Assembly (NCBI GenBank): GCA_017165825.1
Contig: CM029370.1
Span: forward strand, 12,734,708 to 12,798,707
DNA length: 64,000 bases
Reading direction: 5' to 3'
Source: Hepsetus odoe
Taxonomy: Eukaryota > Chordata > Actinopteri > Characiformes > Hepsetidae
In this document: piece after piece, positions 1 to 14,318 of the stretch
How the letters are laid out: the number at the start of each line of letters is the position of its first letter
Numbering within the stretch: position 1 is the stretch's first letter
The notes under the pieces: model-generated
The model's database searches: none
What the model was told of the DNA's origin: nothing
The model's input: only the letters and a program-made list of their open reading frames with translations
Program-made: the position numbers and the translations under genes

Positions 1-668
1 TTTAAAAATGAATAATGAATTCTTAATCACCTTCTTTTTTCCAAATGTAGGCCTGACACACACTGCCAACTTCAGCTGTGGTGAACATTGTCACTTTATC
101 TAAAAAGCTAAAAAATTAAAAAGCCACCTCCATTGAGTGATAATGTTCATAGAGAGGAGTTATATCAGCAAAGGCAAAGCATGCACAGTGACTCACAGCA
201 GCTACAAGAGAAATATCTGAGATGCTGTTTGGAAATGTGTTGTAAGTTGAGTATGTAATCATGGTGCAGATGTTCATGGGCAAAAGGTCTGCAGGTAGAA
301 ATGTGCCTCACCCGGTTGTCGACAATTTAGCTTCGCTATATAGTGTGTGCACAATTCCACAACTCCAAGCTGTTAAAACTTGAATACTAATTGGACTTAC
401 TAGATGGATGGCACCATGACTGGATCAGTTATGAGCACAGAGCTCCATTTCGACACCAGCAAGGTGGAGGCGAGGAACTGGTTTGGCTGGTATTATTAAA
501 GATGAACTAGGTTGAAGATGGACTCAAAATCAAATCCCAAAACTAACTCCCAGTTTTTAGTAGACACTTTCTTCAAGCAGTAGTTCAGTAAATAGTCTGC
601 ATCTTTCATTGGAAGTACTCCAATGCATGGCAAGTTCTCAATAGGTTTTAGGTCAGGTGAGGAAGTCA
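1..668. other. No gene seen
   Basis: AT-rich sequence without a recognisable coding frame, RNA gene or repeat. Confidence 0.6.
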
Positions 669-738
669 AGTCAAATCAGTTATATTTATATAGCACTTTT
701 TACAACTGTTTTTGTCAAAAAGCAGCTTTACAGAATGA
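669..738 (+). repeat. Fish interspersed repeat fragment (TATAGCACTTTT...CAGCTTTACAGAA)
   Basis: TCAGTTATATTTATATAGCAC followed by AAAAAGCAGCTTTACAGAA is a motif I recognise from many fish repeats. It directly abuts the LINE fragment at 739. Confidence 0.4.
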
Positions 739-1555
739 GTGAGAGTAGTAAAGGATATGTATGATGGCAGTGTAACTGTGGTGAGATCTGCAATGGGAGT
801 GACTGCTGCATTAAAGGTAGAGGTTGGATTACATCAAGGATCAGCGCTAAGCCCATTCTTATTTGCAATAGTAATGTACAGGCTGACAGATGAGATTAGA
901 CAGGAGTCTCAGTGTACGATGATGTTTGCTGATGAAATTGTGAGCAAACTTGTGAGAAAATTGTGAGAAATTGGACCTGGAGAGAAGGAGATATGCTCTA
1001 GAGAGGAGAGGAATGAAAGTGAGTAGGACAACGACAGAATACATGAGTGTGAATGAAAGGGAGGTGACAAAGGTAGAGGAGTTTAAATACTTGGGATAAG
1101 CAGTTCAGAGTAACGGCGAGTGTGGAAGAGAGGTGAAGAAGAGAGTGCAGGCAGGTTGGAATGGGTGGAGAAGAGTGGCTGGAGTGATTTGTGACAGACG
1201 TGTACCAGCTAGAGTAAAAGGGAAGGTTTACAGGACAGTAGTGAGACCAGCTATGTTGTATGGGTTGGAGACGGTGGCACTGACGAAAAGACAGGAGGTG
1301 GAGCTGGAGGTGGGACTAAACAGAATGGAGTTAAATATGCTGAAATTTTTGTTGAGTGTGACGAGGATGGACAGGATTAGAAATTAGTATATTAGAGGGA
1401 CAACTCAGGTTAGACATTTTAGAGACAAAGTTAGAGAAGCAAGGTTGTGTTGGTTTGGACATGTCAAGATGAGAGAAGAGGATTATATTGGAAGGATGAA
1501 GTTGAAGATGGAGCTGCCAGGAAAGAGGAAAAGAGAAAGACCAAAGAGGAGGTTA
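739..1555 (+). mobile_element. LINE RT fragment (same family as 59.2 kb copy)
   Basis: Plus-strand frames 739-966 and 1133-1387 carry VKDMYDGSVTVVRSAMG, VGLHQGSALSPFLFAIVM and, after frame breaks, KKRVQAGWNGWRRVAGVICDRR, VRPAMLYGLETVALTKRQ, followed by CWFGHVKMREEDYIGR and PGKRKRERPKRR. The catalytic FADD box reads FADE. The copy is truncated at both ends; the final GGCGACCCC segment is absent. Confidence 0.85.
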
Positions 1556-1559
1556 GCCT

Positions 1560-4020
1560 TTGCCTTGCCACTTCTTTCTTCTTTCTTCGCCTTGCAGTTT
1601 ATCTCCTTGTACTCCTGTCTACTTTCTTCATCTCTCCAGGGATTGATGGACTTGTTTTCTGGAAATTCCTAAGCTGTCCATCAAACAGGAAGGGGACCAT
1701 GTCATTATTCTTTCATCTTTAAAGCCTTTAATGGCTAAACATGCAGTGGAGTACTTCCATGCATGCGATTGAGCACTATCCTGAAGAAGTGTACAAGTGA
1801 CCTGCTATTGCTGTATGTTTCCTACTTTCAGTGTCCAATAGGGCTGAAGGAGTTGTACTAATTTTTCTTTGTATGAGAATAAGCTGTTGGATTTGCACAT
1901 TTTGCCTTCCCAGTCAAGGTCTTTACAAAAAAACCAAATGATGTCAGTGCTGTGCCTGCATGATTCAAAGCTTCTTTTCTCTTTACCTGCAGCCAGTTGA
2001 TATAAATAGCAGGAATTAAACTAATAAAAGAGTCTGATAATTGCAACTGAGACCATGCATATACTCAAGCTATAACATTGTATTATTCTATTTCATAACT
2101 AATCATAACTAATTAAACACCCCCAGTATCCTATGGCACATAGGGCTTGAAACTCCCCTTTATGTATTATATCAAATCATTTTTCTCAGAGTTACATATT
2201 TGTTTGCATGATTGAAACAATTCTTTGAGTTAACATGATGATGAGAAATTAAAATCTGTTGTTTGATGCACTGTCTATCATATTTTACCTTTATTTCCTG
2301 TACCTGGTTTTTGCTCAAGGAAGGCATTTGGCTTCCTATTACTATGCCCCTGACCTCAGAACCCATTATTAAATTAGACTGAGTAAAAAGAAATTGCAAA
2401 CCAAAGTGAATCTATAATATCAAATGCATCTTGACACCACTTTCCCCGCCCAATAGTTTAAACTCATTAAACTGAACCTACAATCTACTTATGTTTGTAT
2501 TCCCTGACAAGAAAATCATGAATCATGATATAATTTGGGGGGTTAGATATAAATATCTTAGACATGCTGGTGTACAAACATACTGTGTAAAAAAAATGAA
2601 TGTTACCTAACAATAGTGTTTCACTGATTAAATGTTTTGCAGGTGTTATTAACTATATTCCAGACATTAAAAAACCAGGAACCTGAGATTTTGACAAGTT
2701 GATTAATCTAGATCTTAGGGTGTGAGCCTGAGTTGAAAGAGTTGTAAATCATTTTAGGTTTCATTATTAGCTGCTTGTACAAAAATAAACTCAAAAGCTC
2801 TGAGCTTCATTGTGGTTTCAAATAACAAGCCTTTTATTAGCGATAAATGCTTTGTCTGAAGAATAGAAATCTAGCTCTAAATAAAATGTAACAATTAGCT
2901 ATTTAAAGAAAGAGGTAGAAAACTTTAAACACTTTGTTAGTTTGAGGGGTGTATCCTCAGCAGCACATTTCATTATAATCCAGTAACAAACCTTTAAGAT
3001 GCAGTTGTGTTCCCTTATTATGAAATCAAATGAATCATATGGCCATGAAGGTAGGTTAATCATATTGCTCTTCTGAAAACCACCCCAGGAGGTTTTCTTG
3101 CAATGTATGCTAAATGTAAAGAAATTGCATTTTATTTTAAAAGGGTTAGTTTCCAGGCTAGGGTTAGTTTCCAGGCTGAATTTTCTGATCTTCTAACAGC
3201 AAAAATCTGATTTACATTCTGTTACTTTAAATTTGTAGAAGTAAAAAATAAGGTAACCAAAAAGCCCTAATTTTTTTCATGTTTAAACATATTTATTAAG
3301 CAGTGTAGCTGTTCCAATAGACATCAAATAATAGACTTTGCGATACGGAATGAAACAAATCTACACATTTTTGTCATCATTTCCATTCAGGTAGAGCTGT
3401 AGCCATGCTGAATTTGGTTAGCCTTCTTGCTGGGTTTAGGTGACACAGAGGTGATGCTTAGTAAAGACCATTCTTTGAACCCTTATTCAAACTGCAATTA
3501 AAAACCCCCTATGCTGCCGTAAATTACTGTATGTGGCTGTGTTTCTGTTTTGCTTTTGTTTTTGTTTTTTTTCAACTTGTCTTCAGTTTGATTCATGCTC
3601 AATTGCAGCTTCGAGCTAGGACTCCAACAGACATACAGTAACACCAATATTGGGGGAGTGAGGGCTAGCACATGCTTGTTTCGAGTAACATGAAGTGTCA
3701 CCACATCTTTTCAAGCTGCTAATGCAACTTTATTTGATAGCTCAATGCACTTGGAGAGGAAGACTAACTGCTGTCTCTATTCTGCCAGCTTTGTCAGTCT
3801 GTGCAGATGGAACAATTTCTTGATTTCCCATTGAGGCCAATTCTAAGAGGATCCAATGTATAGCATACAGATAAATCAGGACAAAATACTACTGTTGTTT
3901 GTGTAATTTTAAGACCAAAAATCAGGTCAGTACAATCCAACCTGCAGAGAATCCCCCCTACTTTCATTACTGCCATTGTGCATTGAGAAAGTAAGGATAG
4001 TTAAGTGTCAGCTAAATAAT
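1560..4020. other. No gene seen
   Basis: AT-rich. Short open frames (largest under 95 codons) lack any recognisable motif. An 18-bp tandem duplication (GGGTTAGTTTCCAGGCT) sits at about 3146-3178. Confidence 0.6.
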
Positions 4021-4022
4021 TC

Positions 4023-4574
4023 AGTACTGTGCAAAGGTTTTAGGCAGGTGTGAAAAAATGCTGTAAACAAAGAATGCTTTCAAAAATGGAAGTGTTCATC
4101 ATTTATTTTCATCAATCAACAAAATGCAGTGAATGAACAAAAGAGAAATCTAAATCAAATCAATATTTGGTGTGACCACCCTTTACCTTCAAAACAGCAT
4201 CAATTCTTCTAGGTACACTTGCACACAGTTTTGGAAGGATCTCGGCTGGTAGGTTGTTCCAAACATGACTGTGTTTCAACCTCCGTGTGACATTGATGAT
4301 CATCAGCACCTGTTTGGTAAAATTTGTTTGATCATACACCGACTATAATCCTACAAAATCCCTGACTTTGTGCAAGTGCACCTAGAAGAATTGATGCTGG
4401 TTTGAAGGCAAAAGGTAGTAACACCAAATATTGATTTGATTTAGATTTTTCTTTTGTTCGCTCACTTTGCATTTTATAAATTGATAAAAATAAACAATCA
4501 TTATTTATATTTCTGAAAGCATTCTTTGTTTACAGCATTTTTTCACTCCTGCCTAAAATGTTTGCACAGTACTG
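4023..4574. mobile_element. Non-autonomous Tc1-like element with long inverted repeats
   Basis: The ends CAGTACTGTGCAAAGG and the complement of TTTGCACAGTACTG form inverted repeats extending about 150 bp. TA follows the right end. The centre is a deleted transposase remnant. It matches the element at 62.44-63.25 kb. Confidence 0.8.
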
Positions 4575-5167
4575 TATACGTATGTGTGCATTATATCAGT
4601 TAAAAATACTCAAAGGACAAGGTTGGGTTCAGCCAGTCACTGCATTCCTCCGAGTTTAAGAAAAATGTGTGAGTGAGAAATGTTCTTTTCTTAAATAACT
4701 TTTTAAAAACAACACAAAAGTAGCATTTTCTCTCAGACTCTGCACAATAGTATCCATAATTTATGCTCAAAAAAGAAAATGCTTGAATAAAGGCTTGCTG
4801 AGAGGGTGCAGCTGTGCTATTTAAAAAGCCACTGAATAAACAGTGCATAGACCCACAGTCTGAATACAATATTGACTGCTGACAAGCAGTGGAAGTGTCT
4901 GCAGTTTTTCAATGGAAACCATCTGGGTTTATAATAGAAAAATAATTAAAGAACAGATAAAGAAGCTGAACTTACCTGAATCAGAAGACACTCTGGTCTG
5001 ATCTCAGTTCACATTACTGATTTTAAAGCCTGATGTTAAACAAAATCTTTACTCCTATAAATTATAGTCTCTCAATAGCTCAGCTTCAAAACTAAAATGT
5101 ATACAATATCACAGATTAGCAAAAAAATAAGTAAATATATAAAAAATCTGTAAAACCATATTGTATT

Positions 5168-5440
5168 TGTGGCGGGGTGTGGGAAGGACATCAGTGCAGA
5201 GCCAGTATTCCGGAACGTAACATTATTAAACACAAACCAAAACATAGAACCAAAAATGGCACCATTAACCGTAAGGCTTCGCCTCGTTAATGAACCGCGC
5301 TCTGTTCTGACTCATTGGGGCTTAAATAGCAGCCCCAATGAAGCATACCTGTGTCTCCATGAGCCCAGGTGTGCTCAGTCAGAACAGAGTGCCATCTGTT
5401 GTGCCCAAACAGAACCACAGGCATGACAGACTGTGACACA
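5168..5440. repeat. LTR-like repeat, copy 1
   Basis: It starts TGTGGCGGGGTG and ends GACTGTGACACA (TG...CA). The segments GTGCAGAGCC, GCTCTGTTCTGACTC and CCAATGA are shared in order with the repeat at 22.8 kb. No flanking duplication was found. It may be a solo LTR. A 85-codon open frame here has no recognisable product. Confidence 0.45.
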
Positions 5441-5736
5441 AATAATAGCCTTTTATACTATTTCATATCTTTTTTTAATGTAGCTATTGCATTATCTGAA
5501 GAAAAACTGAATAAATAAGTGGCATATAATGCTAAAATACTGGGAGCTCTTCTTCAGCATCTAAATTGTGGGTACCCATGTATTAAATAGGAAATCAGGA
5601 CCAAAAGCACTGGAAAGTATTACAAACATGATAAACAAAATAAACTATACGCATTCAAGTAATTCTTCCCTCATTTCAAAATAGAAGAAGCATGATTATT
5701 ATCATCATATTCATCTTCTTACTTATTGTTATTATA

Positions 5737-6923
5737 CCCTGCCCATCCACTTAAAAAAGTCACATGCACTAATATTTCGTTGGACTGCCTTTAGCTTTGA
5801 TCGAAACATTCGCTGTGGCATCATTTCCATAGGATTCTGCAATGTCACAACATTTATTTCCATCCAGAGCTGCATTCATTAATTTATTTTTTTTTTTTTT
5901 TCAAGATCTTGTAGAAATGATGGGAAGGTCGGACCACTGCGCAAATTCTTCTCCAGCACATCCCAAAGATTCTCAATGGGGTTAAGGTGTGGTGGCCAAT
6001 CGTGGCATAGTCAACTTGGAATATGCCCATGCCATCAATGAAAATAAAATTTGCTGATAGAATAACCTGGCCATTCAGTAAATTCAGGTAGTCAGCTGAC
6101 CTCATTCTTTGGATACATAATGTTGCTGAACCTAGACCTGACCAACTGCAGAAACCCCAGATCATAGCACTGCCCCCACAGGCTTGTACGGTAGGCACTA
6201 GGCATGATGGTGCTTCACTTCATGCACCTCTCTTCTTACCCTGATGCATCATCGCTCTGGAACAGGGTCAATCTGGTCTCATCATACCACATGACCGTCA
6301 ATCTTTTATTAGATGACTAATGGAGTCCAATCTTTATGCTCCCTAACAAATTGAAGCTTTTTCTGTGATTAGCCTCACTGATCAGTGATTTTCTTAAGGC
6401 TGCACAGCTGTTTAGTCCCAATCCCTTGAGTTCCTTTCACACTGTGCATGTGGAAATGTTCTTATTTTCACTATTGAAAACAGCTGTGAGTTCTGCTGTT
6501 GTTTTGTTATGATTTGATTTCAATAAACGTTTAAATGATTGCCAATCACGGTCATTCAAGATTTTTTTTCGACCACATTTCTTCAGTGAAGATGATGGTT
6601 CCTCACTACCCTTCAAGTTTTGAATAATGCGTTGGACAGTTCTTAACCCAATTTCAGAAGTTTTAGCATCTCCTTAGATGTGTTCTTTGTTGATTCATGC
6701 CAATAATTTGACCCCTCTGAAACAGATGAACATCTTTTCCATGACCATATAATGTGTCTTCCGACATGATTGAATGAGAAGCTACTAACTGCATCAGTTA
6801 GGGTTAAATCACTTCTTGTCAGCTGAAACATAATCATCCATGCAGTAATAATCCAATGGGAGGGTCTTATTTATTTGCTTTGTTAAATCCAGGTGGTGAC
6901 TTTTCTTTTTTGGACAGGCAGTG
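5737..6923 (-). mobile_element. Tc1-like transposon fossil, copy 1
   Basis: Inverted ends CCCTGCCCATCCACTT and the complement of ...TTTTTTGGACAGGCAGTG are flanked by TA (5735-5736, 6924-6925). The 1187-bp interior on the minus strand carries decayed transposase: an N-terminal part in frame 6837-6643, then GGSAMIWGFCSWSGLGS and SADYLNLLNGQVI in frame 6198-5884, with the middle Asp in IFQVDYATI. A poly-T run and frameshifts break the last catalytic block. Confidence 0.82.
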
Positions 6924-6929
6924 TATGTC

Positions 6930-9900
6930 ATACATTGTTAAAAAGATGCACTGCACATAACACCTGACTAAGTGTAGAATGGCGCACCCTCCAACCCCAT
7001 TCAACCCCCCCGAAACACACCCACATCTAGGTTTTTATGTATCCCGATTTTGTGAAAAAACAAAATAAATAAATAAAATACAGAAAACTTAATTTAAGAC
7101 CTGTTTTTCAAAGTATTACAATGAAGCATTAAATGCAAAAACAGATTTATCTTTGTACTAGAGATGTGATCAGACATGGATTAGGATGTGTTTTGGAGTG
7201 TCCTGGTGCATTAAGGCACCTTCAGTTTGGAGTCTATTTTTGGGCCGGGCATTTAGAACATTTTTGAGCCTGTGATTTAAAATGATGCAGTCTTTTGGGA
7301 TTCCAGAAAGAGGGACAGTAACTATAAATACAAAAGCCTGAGTCAAGATGAGTTAAAAACTCCAAAAGTGCCCTTGGTGGACAGCCTGGGTTTTAAACTT
7401 TAAGGACAAAGATGCCTGGGTGGATTTTAATAGCAGAGTCATGGTGCTACATATAGTGCTTTGTGCTTTTATGTTTGCATGGAATGAGATGCATAAAAAG
7501 ACAATCCTTGAGCACTCTAAGTAAACTCTCCTACAAAATACACTGATATAAACATGCCTTAAACAAGACAATGCCGCCTGATAATAATCATATAATGTTG
7601 TGAATCATCAAAACAGTTTATTAACATAACAGTGCCATGTTAGTTAATAAAGGTGCCTGTCACTGTAAAGTGTTACTGATGGATCAGTTCTATGGGGCAA
7701 AACATTTTCATGGCAGCACAAAATCTCCAAAAATATTATGTTTTAATGTTTTAACATCTCTCAGTCAGTGGAAAGGGTATAGCATTTAAAAGTAGAGCAC
7801 TCTAAAATCATAAAATAAAAACACATTTTTTTTCAGATGCAGTGATCAGGAGTCTTTTCCCAACAGCTGCAGACACTGCCTCGCATAAACCATCATAAAT
7901 CCATTGTAAGTCATACATATAACTATTTAAAAGCTATAATAAATAATATTGTAGCGATATTAACTATATATAAGTTTGCATCCTAGACTTCTGTAGACCC
8001 TTCACAGACACACCTTACCTTCTCCTAGATTTTCAATTGCAGTATAACAAATAGATAAACAAAAGTTATGCAGATGCCTACATTTGAACCCACTTTTAAA
8101 AAGTCCATCTTTTTATTCAAGCTTTTTTTCCCAATAACATTTGACAGGTTTGTGCAGGCAATCACACATTTTTATGACATTTTACTTAAGGAAACAAACC
8201 AGATCATTCATCAAAAAAATCCTAAAATGCTCCACAAGGATTTGCGGAAGTCTCTTTATTACTTTTTATATTTCTGAATGTCCACCCAGAACACCATTTT
8301 AAAATAGTTATGACCTTTTGTTCTTGCCATGATACTAATCAAGTTTGACTTGCCATGGTCCCAGGTAGCCCCCAACGAGATCCAATTTATCCCCCGCTTC
8401 ATAAAGCATGAAATTATTTTTCGTTTTCCGAACCATGAAATCTGGCACGGTTTTCACCCTTGAGCTGGGAAGCCAGCAGGTTACTTACATAAATCATCTC
8501 ATGCTTCCTCTCGAAAACAAGAATGGACGCTCTTTTCCTTATCAAGAGGCCTTCTATTTTTCGATTGATCAGACTCTGGTTTTAAAGAAATGCCTTGCAC
8601 AGCTCATTGCCCAGTGCTGCCTTGAGAGGGCCAAAGAGGCCATCAATACATTTGCCGTTTTACAAGCTACATTACCCATTCTAACTTCCTGCCACCACTT
8701 TGTATCATCTGTTTTTGGCACACACCAGGATTTTCTCCTGAATAATTCCTAAAAAGACCAGCATGGAAGCTATAAAGTAGACTACAAACCTGGAATCAAC
8801 ATACATTAAACAAACAGGCATATTCACCATGTCCAAAAGTATCCAGAAACCCCTTCTAATTAGTGAATTAATTTCAAGTGCACCACTTGCATAATCTACA
8901 TAAAAAAATCATTGCTAATAGAATGGGATGCTCTGGAGTAGCTTTAGATGCAGCCGTGTGATTGAATGGCATTGTGCCAACATCGAATGTAAAGTCTTCC
9001 CATTAAAGTTAGATTAAAGTAATAGCAGACATAATTTGATTCTACGAGAAATGCTGGATGAACAGTTATTTAGATGTCTAAATACAGTATTTCATAGCAT
9101 TGCTGATTTTAATGTAGATGTGAATTTTTCAAGTGTATTTCTGAAGTCAAGGTCAGCACTTTTTTCTCTTCTTTAAATTGTCAGTAAATGACATTCCCAT
9201 GGCAAAGGTGTTTGACAAGATCCCAAAAAACCAATTTTGAATGAGCCATCGCTTTTTAAGTGTAGCCCCAAACAAAACCAATTGACATTGTAACAAAAAC
9301 AGCCTGTTTAAATCTAAGGTTCGAAGAAATGCATTAATCTTAAAACCCCTACAAGCAAGTAAATAGAGTGAACAGAGAGAGAAATAGAGGTCAAGATTGT
9401 GTGCAAAAAGGCCACACTGAATAGTTGGTGGATGTTAGGCAATATATTACATACAAAAGGAAATCTTTACCTGGCGTATGTCTCAATAATGACTTTTATT
9501 AATCTATTGATATGAGCAGCCAGCATGACTGGGTTTGGCCTTTATCTTCTGATATTTTCACACATTTAAATAAATCTGACTGGTGTTTTCAACAGAATTG
9601 CAATGCAGAGAGTAGCGTTAAGTCTAGGTTTATTGCTGCAGCATGAGCAACTCAAATCAAATTCATTATTGATAAATATAATACAATATAATTTGATGCT
9701 AAAACAATCTAGAAAACAGCCATGAAACACACATGGATAATAAAGATATGGAGTTGCATGTCTGCATTGTTTTGTTCATTTTTTTGTTTGTCCATTATGA
9801 AGTGCCAGGTGGAAACAACAGGGTCAACTTCTGGAAAAGGTCAATTAAAAATACATTTGAAAGCTTTTTTGTGACATGCAGGTTATTAAAGTGAGCACTG

Positions 9901-10620
9901 CTATTGGTTATGCTTTCAGACACTGAATTGAAGGCCTTCCATGCCACTAACAACTAACACATCATATGCCACTTAACTACTAACAATTAGGCAGTGATAA
10001 TAGAATCAATTCATCATGATTGACCGAGTTTAATAAAGGAAAACATCAGTCTAATCCTTCTGAATGTGCAAGATTTGTTACTTTGAAAAATCAGCCAAAC
10101 AGCCAAACCAATGGACAGTTTAATGGCAGGCCTGTTAAATGAAGAAGTCACTGTAGAAATGCCACTTGTTCGATAAGTCACACATTTTTATGTCCATTTT
10201 TAAGCTTCAAAAAAGCATGGGATCTTTTACTTCACTTCTAATAGGAGTCCTATCAGAAATGTATCACAGAAGTGTTTTTTTTTTTTTTATCCTTTTCTGA
10301 ATGTGTTTTATAAGGTCTCATTTGAAGGCCTATTCACAGCCTTCACTGTTAGCTAGACTGCATTATTCATTAACAACTAAAAATGAATATATAATAAGAG
10401 AGGTAAGGCACTATACAGAGGCCCTTAGAGTTTAAATTGTTAAATGAAACCATGATTGTTTTAAACCTCTAAATCTGGATCTAGATTAACAGTTTAAACT
10501 TTGATTTCATAAATCTGTGCATCAGTCCTTTCTGTTGCAACCACATTCAAGGTTAATAGCACTTAATTTCATAATAAAGCAGGAATCTGGACCTGCATTG
10601 AAGTAAACATATTGCTACTT
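6930..10620. other. No gene seen, one orphan open frame
   Basis: AT-rich. Plus-strand frame 8408-8752 (114 codons, true ATG) is the only open frame over 100 codons. It has no recognisable domain, signal peptide or splice partner. It is noted as a possible chance frame. Confidence 0.5.
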
Positions 10621-10840
10621 GAAAGTGAAAGTGACTATTCTTGTCATTGTGAAACACGGCACAGCACACAATGAACCACTTCTGCATTTAACCCATACAC
10701 ACAATTAAAAGCTGCCTGGGGAGCAGAGACGGGGACGATACTTTGCTCAAGGGTACCTCAGGGTTAACCTAGTGGTCTGGAATTCAAACCCACAATCTTC
10801 TGATCCTGGGGCCAACTCCATAACAACTAGGCCACAACTG
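10621..10840 (-). repeat. tRNA-SINE, tail A
   Basis: The reverse complement carries the head GTTGTGGCCTAGTTGTTATGG, a degenerate GGTTTGAATTCC B box, CCCTTGAGCAAAG, and the tail-A body ending CACTTTCACTTTC. Confidence 0.75.
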
Positions 10841-12445
10841 ATTTAATTGAAATAATGTTTTGAGTAGAAGTAAAAGTAGCCAAGAATGTATTTCCCTTGA
10901 TAATAAGAAAGGAGCTTATTAATATAATATCTATCAACACAGCAATGAAAGTTTGTTGGCAGATATTTTTCTCTTTTTGGATCTTTCTGATGTATTGCTA
11001 AAGCCTGAGAGAGAGGTGTGGGCTTTCCATTAGTCATCTATTAAACTGAATGAAATCATACACAAAACGAGTATTCTGAAATAAAAATTAATGACTAAAA
11101 TGGAAATGAATAAAAACTAGGTTCCTTCCCTCAGAGGGAAAATATAAAAGTATTATGATATGTAAGCTCAGAGAAGTACAAATCCATCACATTTTAAGTT
11201 AATGGAAGTGAGCCAATATAACTAGTTCTCAGCCGCCTTTGGCTTAAAAAGGATTAATAAGTGTCACTTTTGAACTACTAAGTTCCCTGGATGATTATAA
11301 ATCATATGGAAACTCTTCAGCACTCTCTCACATTCTCACTTTCTTTCACATAACTTTGCATAAGACCCTGTCTAATTCTCTGCAATGTTGTGAAAATAGT
11401 TAAAAGGAATTTAGCTCCGTCAACCAAGTAGCAATTTAAATAAATCACAAAACCTCAAGATATGTCCAGCCTTTTATGTGGTCCGTTGAGGGTACTATGA
11501 TGCAGACGGGGAAGTGCAACACTTTGATGTCTAAAAACTGATTGCAGCCCATTTCAGTGATATTTTCAGCAAATATTCCAATTACTGTGGATTCAGCTTA
11601 TTACATGTGAGACTAAATTAAAAAGGAACGAATAACTTGTTGAACTCTCTGGGACTAATTTGGGGCTTGAATTTTAATTATCAAGAGCATGCATTAGCAT
11701 GAAATCATTTTGTGATAATACAGAATTACAGAAGTGGGAGTTACCAGGTGGACATATAAATTGAAACAATGTATTATATCTATTATAATCTATCTACTAT
11801 AAGATGTTTGAGAAGTGCATCTTGAAGTTCAAAGAGTTTTTCGATGCTCAAACCTACCTTTTTTACTAAATGTTCATTATCTATTAGAACCTCTCATTAT
11901 GTATAAATGCAAACTGTACGTTTGATGTATTGTTGAGGAATAGATCCTGATGGGGTTTCTCATTTTCTGTCCAATCCCAGAGGACTGTATCTTGTTTGTT
12001 AAGACACACAGTGACCTATTTAAGAATAATTCAAAAACATTAAAGTTGTCTAATGTAAGTCATGAAGCAGTGAAGAATCAGGTGCAGATGATTCCAGTTG
12101 ATCAGGCTGGTGATTAGTTTACTGGTGATGCTGAATGCTGAGTGGCTGGAAGCCCCTATCAATAACCTTGTATCTTTAGGCACTTTGTACCTTTAGGGGT
12201 AAACCATTTGTTCCTATTTCTTTAATTTAATCTGCTCAATATGCAAAGAAAATGCAGTTTGGTAGGCAATTATTGGAGTATCATGTACAACAAGATATGT
12301 AGATGTACATATTTCAGCTTTCATTCTGAACAAGAATTAGCTCAGCTGATTCAGGACTTTGCAAATAGGACTGAACACTTTATACTTATTGACTCTTGTA
12401 GAGCCATTGAATATCAAATTTCCTAAGAGCATGTACTGCTGATTA
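10841..12445. other. No gene seen
   Basis: AT-rich spacer between two SINEs; nothing recognisable. Confidence 0.6.
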
Positions 12446-12660
12446 GGGACAGTGGTGGCCTAGTGGTTAGGGCGTTGGCTGCATGATTGGAGGATAGGGG
12501 GTTCAAACCCCTTCCTGATAGGTTGCCATGAGGTACCCTTGAGCAAGGTGCTGTCCCTGTCACGCTCCTCCCTGTGATAGGCTGGTGACCTGTCCAGGGT
12601 GTGTCCCCTGTCCTTCTCCCTGTGACACTGCTTGGGACAAGTGGCAGTAAATGACTGACA
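12446..12660 (+). repeat. tRNA-SINE, tail B
   Basis: The head GTGGTGGCCTAGTGGTTAGG and GGGTTCAAACCCC is followed by TTGAGCAAGG and tail B (GATAGGCTGGTGACCTGTCC to GGGACAAGTGGCAGTAAATG). Confidence 0.8.
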
Positions 12661-13810
12661 TGTAATGCTGTAAGCCCATGTGTTAGTGTTAGCTATTGTT
12701 AAAATCTTGTTAGATTTTTTTTACATTATTACACTCATAACTTTGCTTAAAAGTTGGATTATTTTATTTGCAAATAATGCAAATGTAAATGATCTAATCT
12801 TGACAACAAATTTACTTCTATTACCTTTTTTAATCACATTTTTAGTGTTATATTTGAAAAACGGAATTATAATACAGAATTTCTTTTTTTAGCAATCATC
12901 AAAAAAAAACATCTTTTAGCAATTTGCATTTAATATTTAATATCAAGGTAACATTGCATTAAAAAAATTAAAAATCCCCCCATAGATTCAAGTACAATTC
13001 AGGTCGCTACAGCCAAAAATGTAAGTTACAATTCTATCATGCAAAGAATAAACCATATGTTAGTTGTTCACTGCAAGTTTGTTTGGATGGGTTAAATGAT
13101 GCTGACAAATTCACTGCTCGCTGTTCACATTGTGTTTGTTCCACCGCAAGGAATTCCATCCATTTCATGTCTTTTCCAGTTAAGGCCTTGATTATTCTCA
13201 ACACCCAAACCTGGCCTGCATGCAGTTCAAACCTTCAGTCCAATACTAACCCTTGAATTAGTACTGAAATTCTACATGATGTGCATGATCTCCATCCACT
13301 GATATGCTACATCAGTGTCATTATTCTAAAGTATGCTTTCTGGCTAATTTACTTACTTTCACTTATATTCTTGCTGACTTTTTTCCTTCCTTCCTTTGTG
13401 TGCACAAATTCAATGTCTCCATGATTTTGCCATGGTAAACCAGTGTGTAAGTGTGAGATCCAGTGCAGTGTAGTTAACTTGGTCTTTTCATGGAACCACT
13501 CAGTCAAAGAGCCATAAAACACCCTGCCTAATGAAATACATTTCTTATCTCAAGGGCAGAAGAAAATGTAATTTTTCAATTTGATGAGGAGAAAAGTTCT
13601 TATCAGCATAGCTGTCATGGAAAGAGCAGTGTGGCATTCTGGACAATCCGAGGTGAGCCACAGTCCTAATTAAAAAGCACAATTCTCCCTGTGATTATAT
13701 TCACACTTGTAGGAGCTGCTGTCTGTCTGTAGATGTCAAATATATGAGATCATCGTTAACACAGAGCTGAGTTTGATCAAATGATCTAAGCTTCTTAGAA
13801 ACATCTAACT
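12661..13810. other. No gene seen
   Basis: Very AT-rich at 12680-12980. No frame or repeat recognised up to the CT/CA microsatellite. Confidence 0.6.
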
Positions 13811-13847
13811 CCCCCTCTCTGTCTCTTCTCTATCTCTCTCTCTCTCC

Positions 13848-13940
<93 letters not shown>
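13811..13940. repeat. (CT)n followed by (CA)n microsatellite
   Basis: A TCTC-rich run turns into perfect (TC)n and then, from about 13904, (AC)n up to 13940. Confidence 0.95.
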
Positions 13941-13943
<3 letters not shown>

Positions 13944-14318
13944 TATCATCATCAAAAATGTATGTAAAAAAATGTAAAAAAATTCGACCTAAAGATGTTT
14001 TACCTAAATGTGTACAAGCTTTTTAAAAGGTATTGCTTTCAAAAAATTTAATCAAATGAATTTTCTAAGTGAATTAATTATTTTTCATGAATGGTCTAAA
14101 TATATATATACATTCTCATTTGTCCAGGATATACGCTCAGAAAGGAAACAATGAATTTGTTTACCCTAAAAATTTAAACTGTGTCTACTTTAAACTCGTT
14201 TTTCCTGCTTTTGACATGTCAGCTTCGGCAATTCACTGTTGCCTAATATGTTCCATCCCTTGCCACTAGTACCACTGTAACAGGATAATCAGTGTTATTC
14301 ACTGTGGTGAATTGAACC

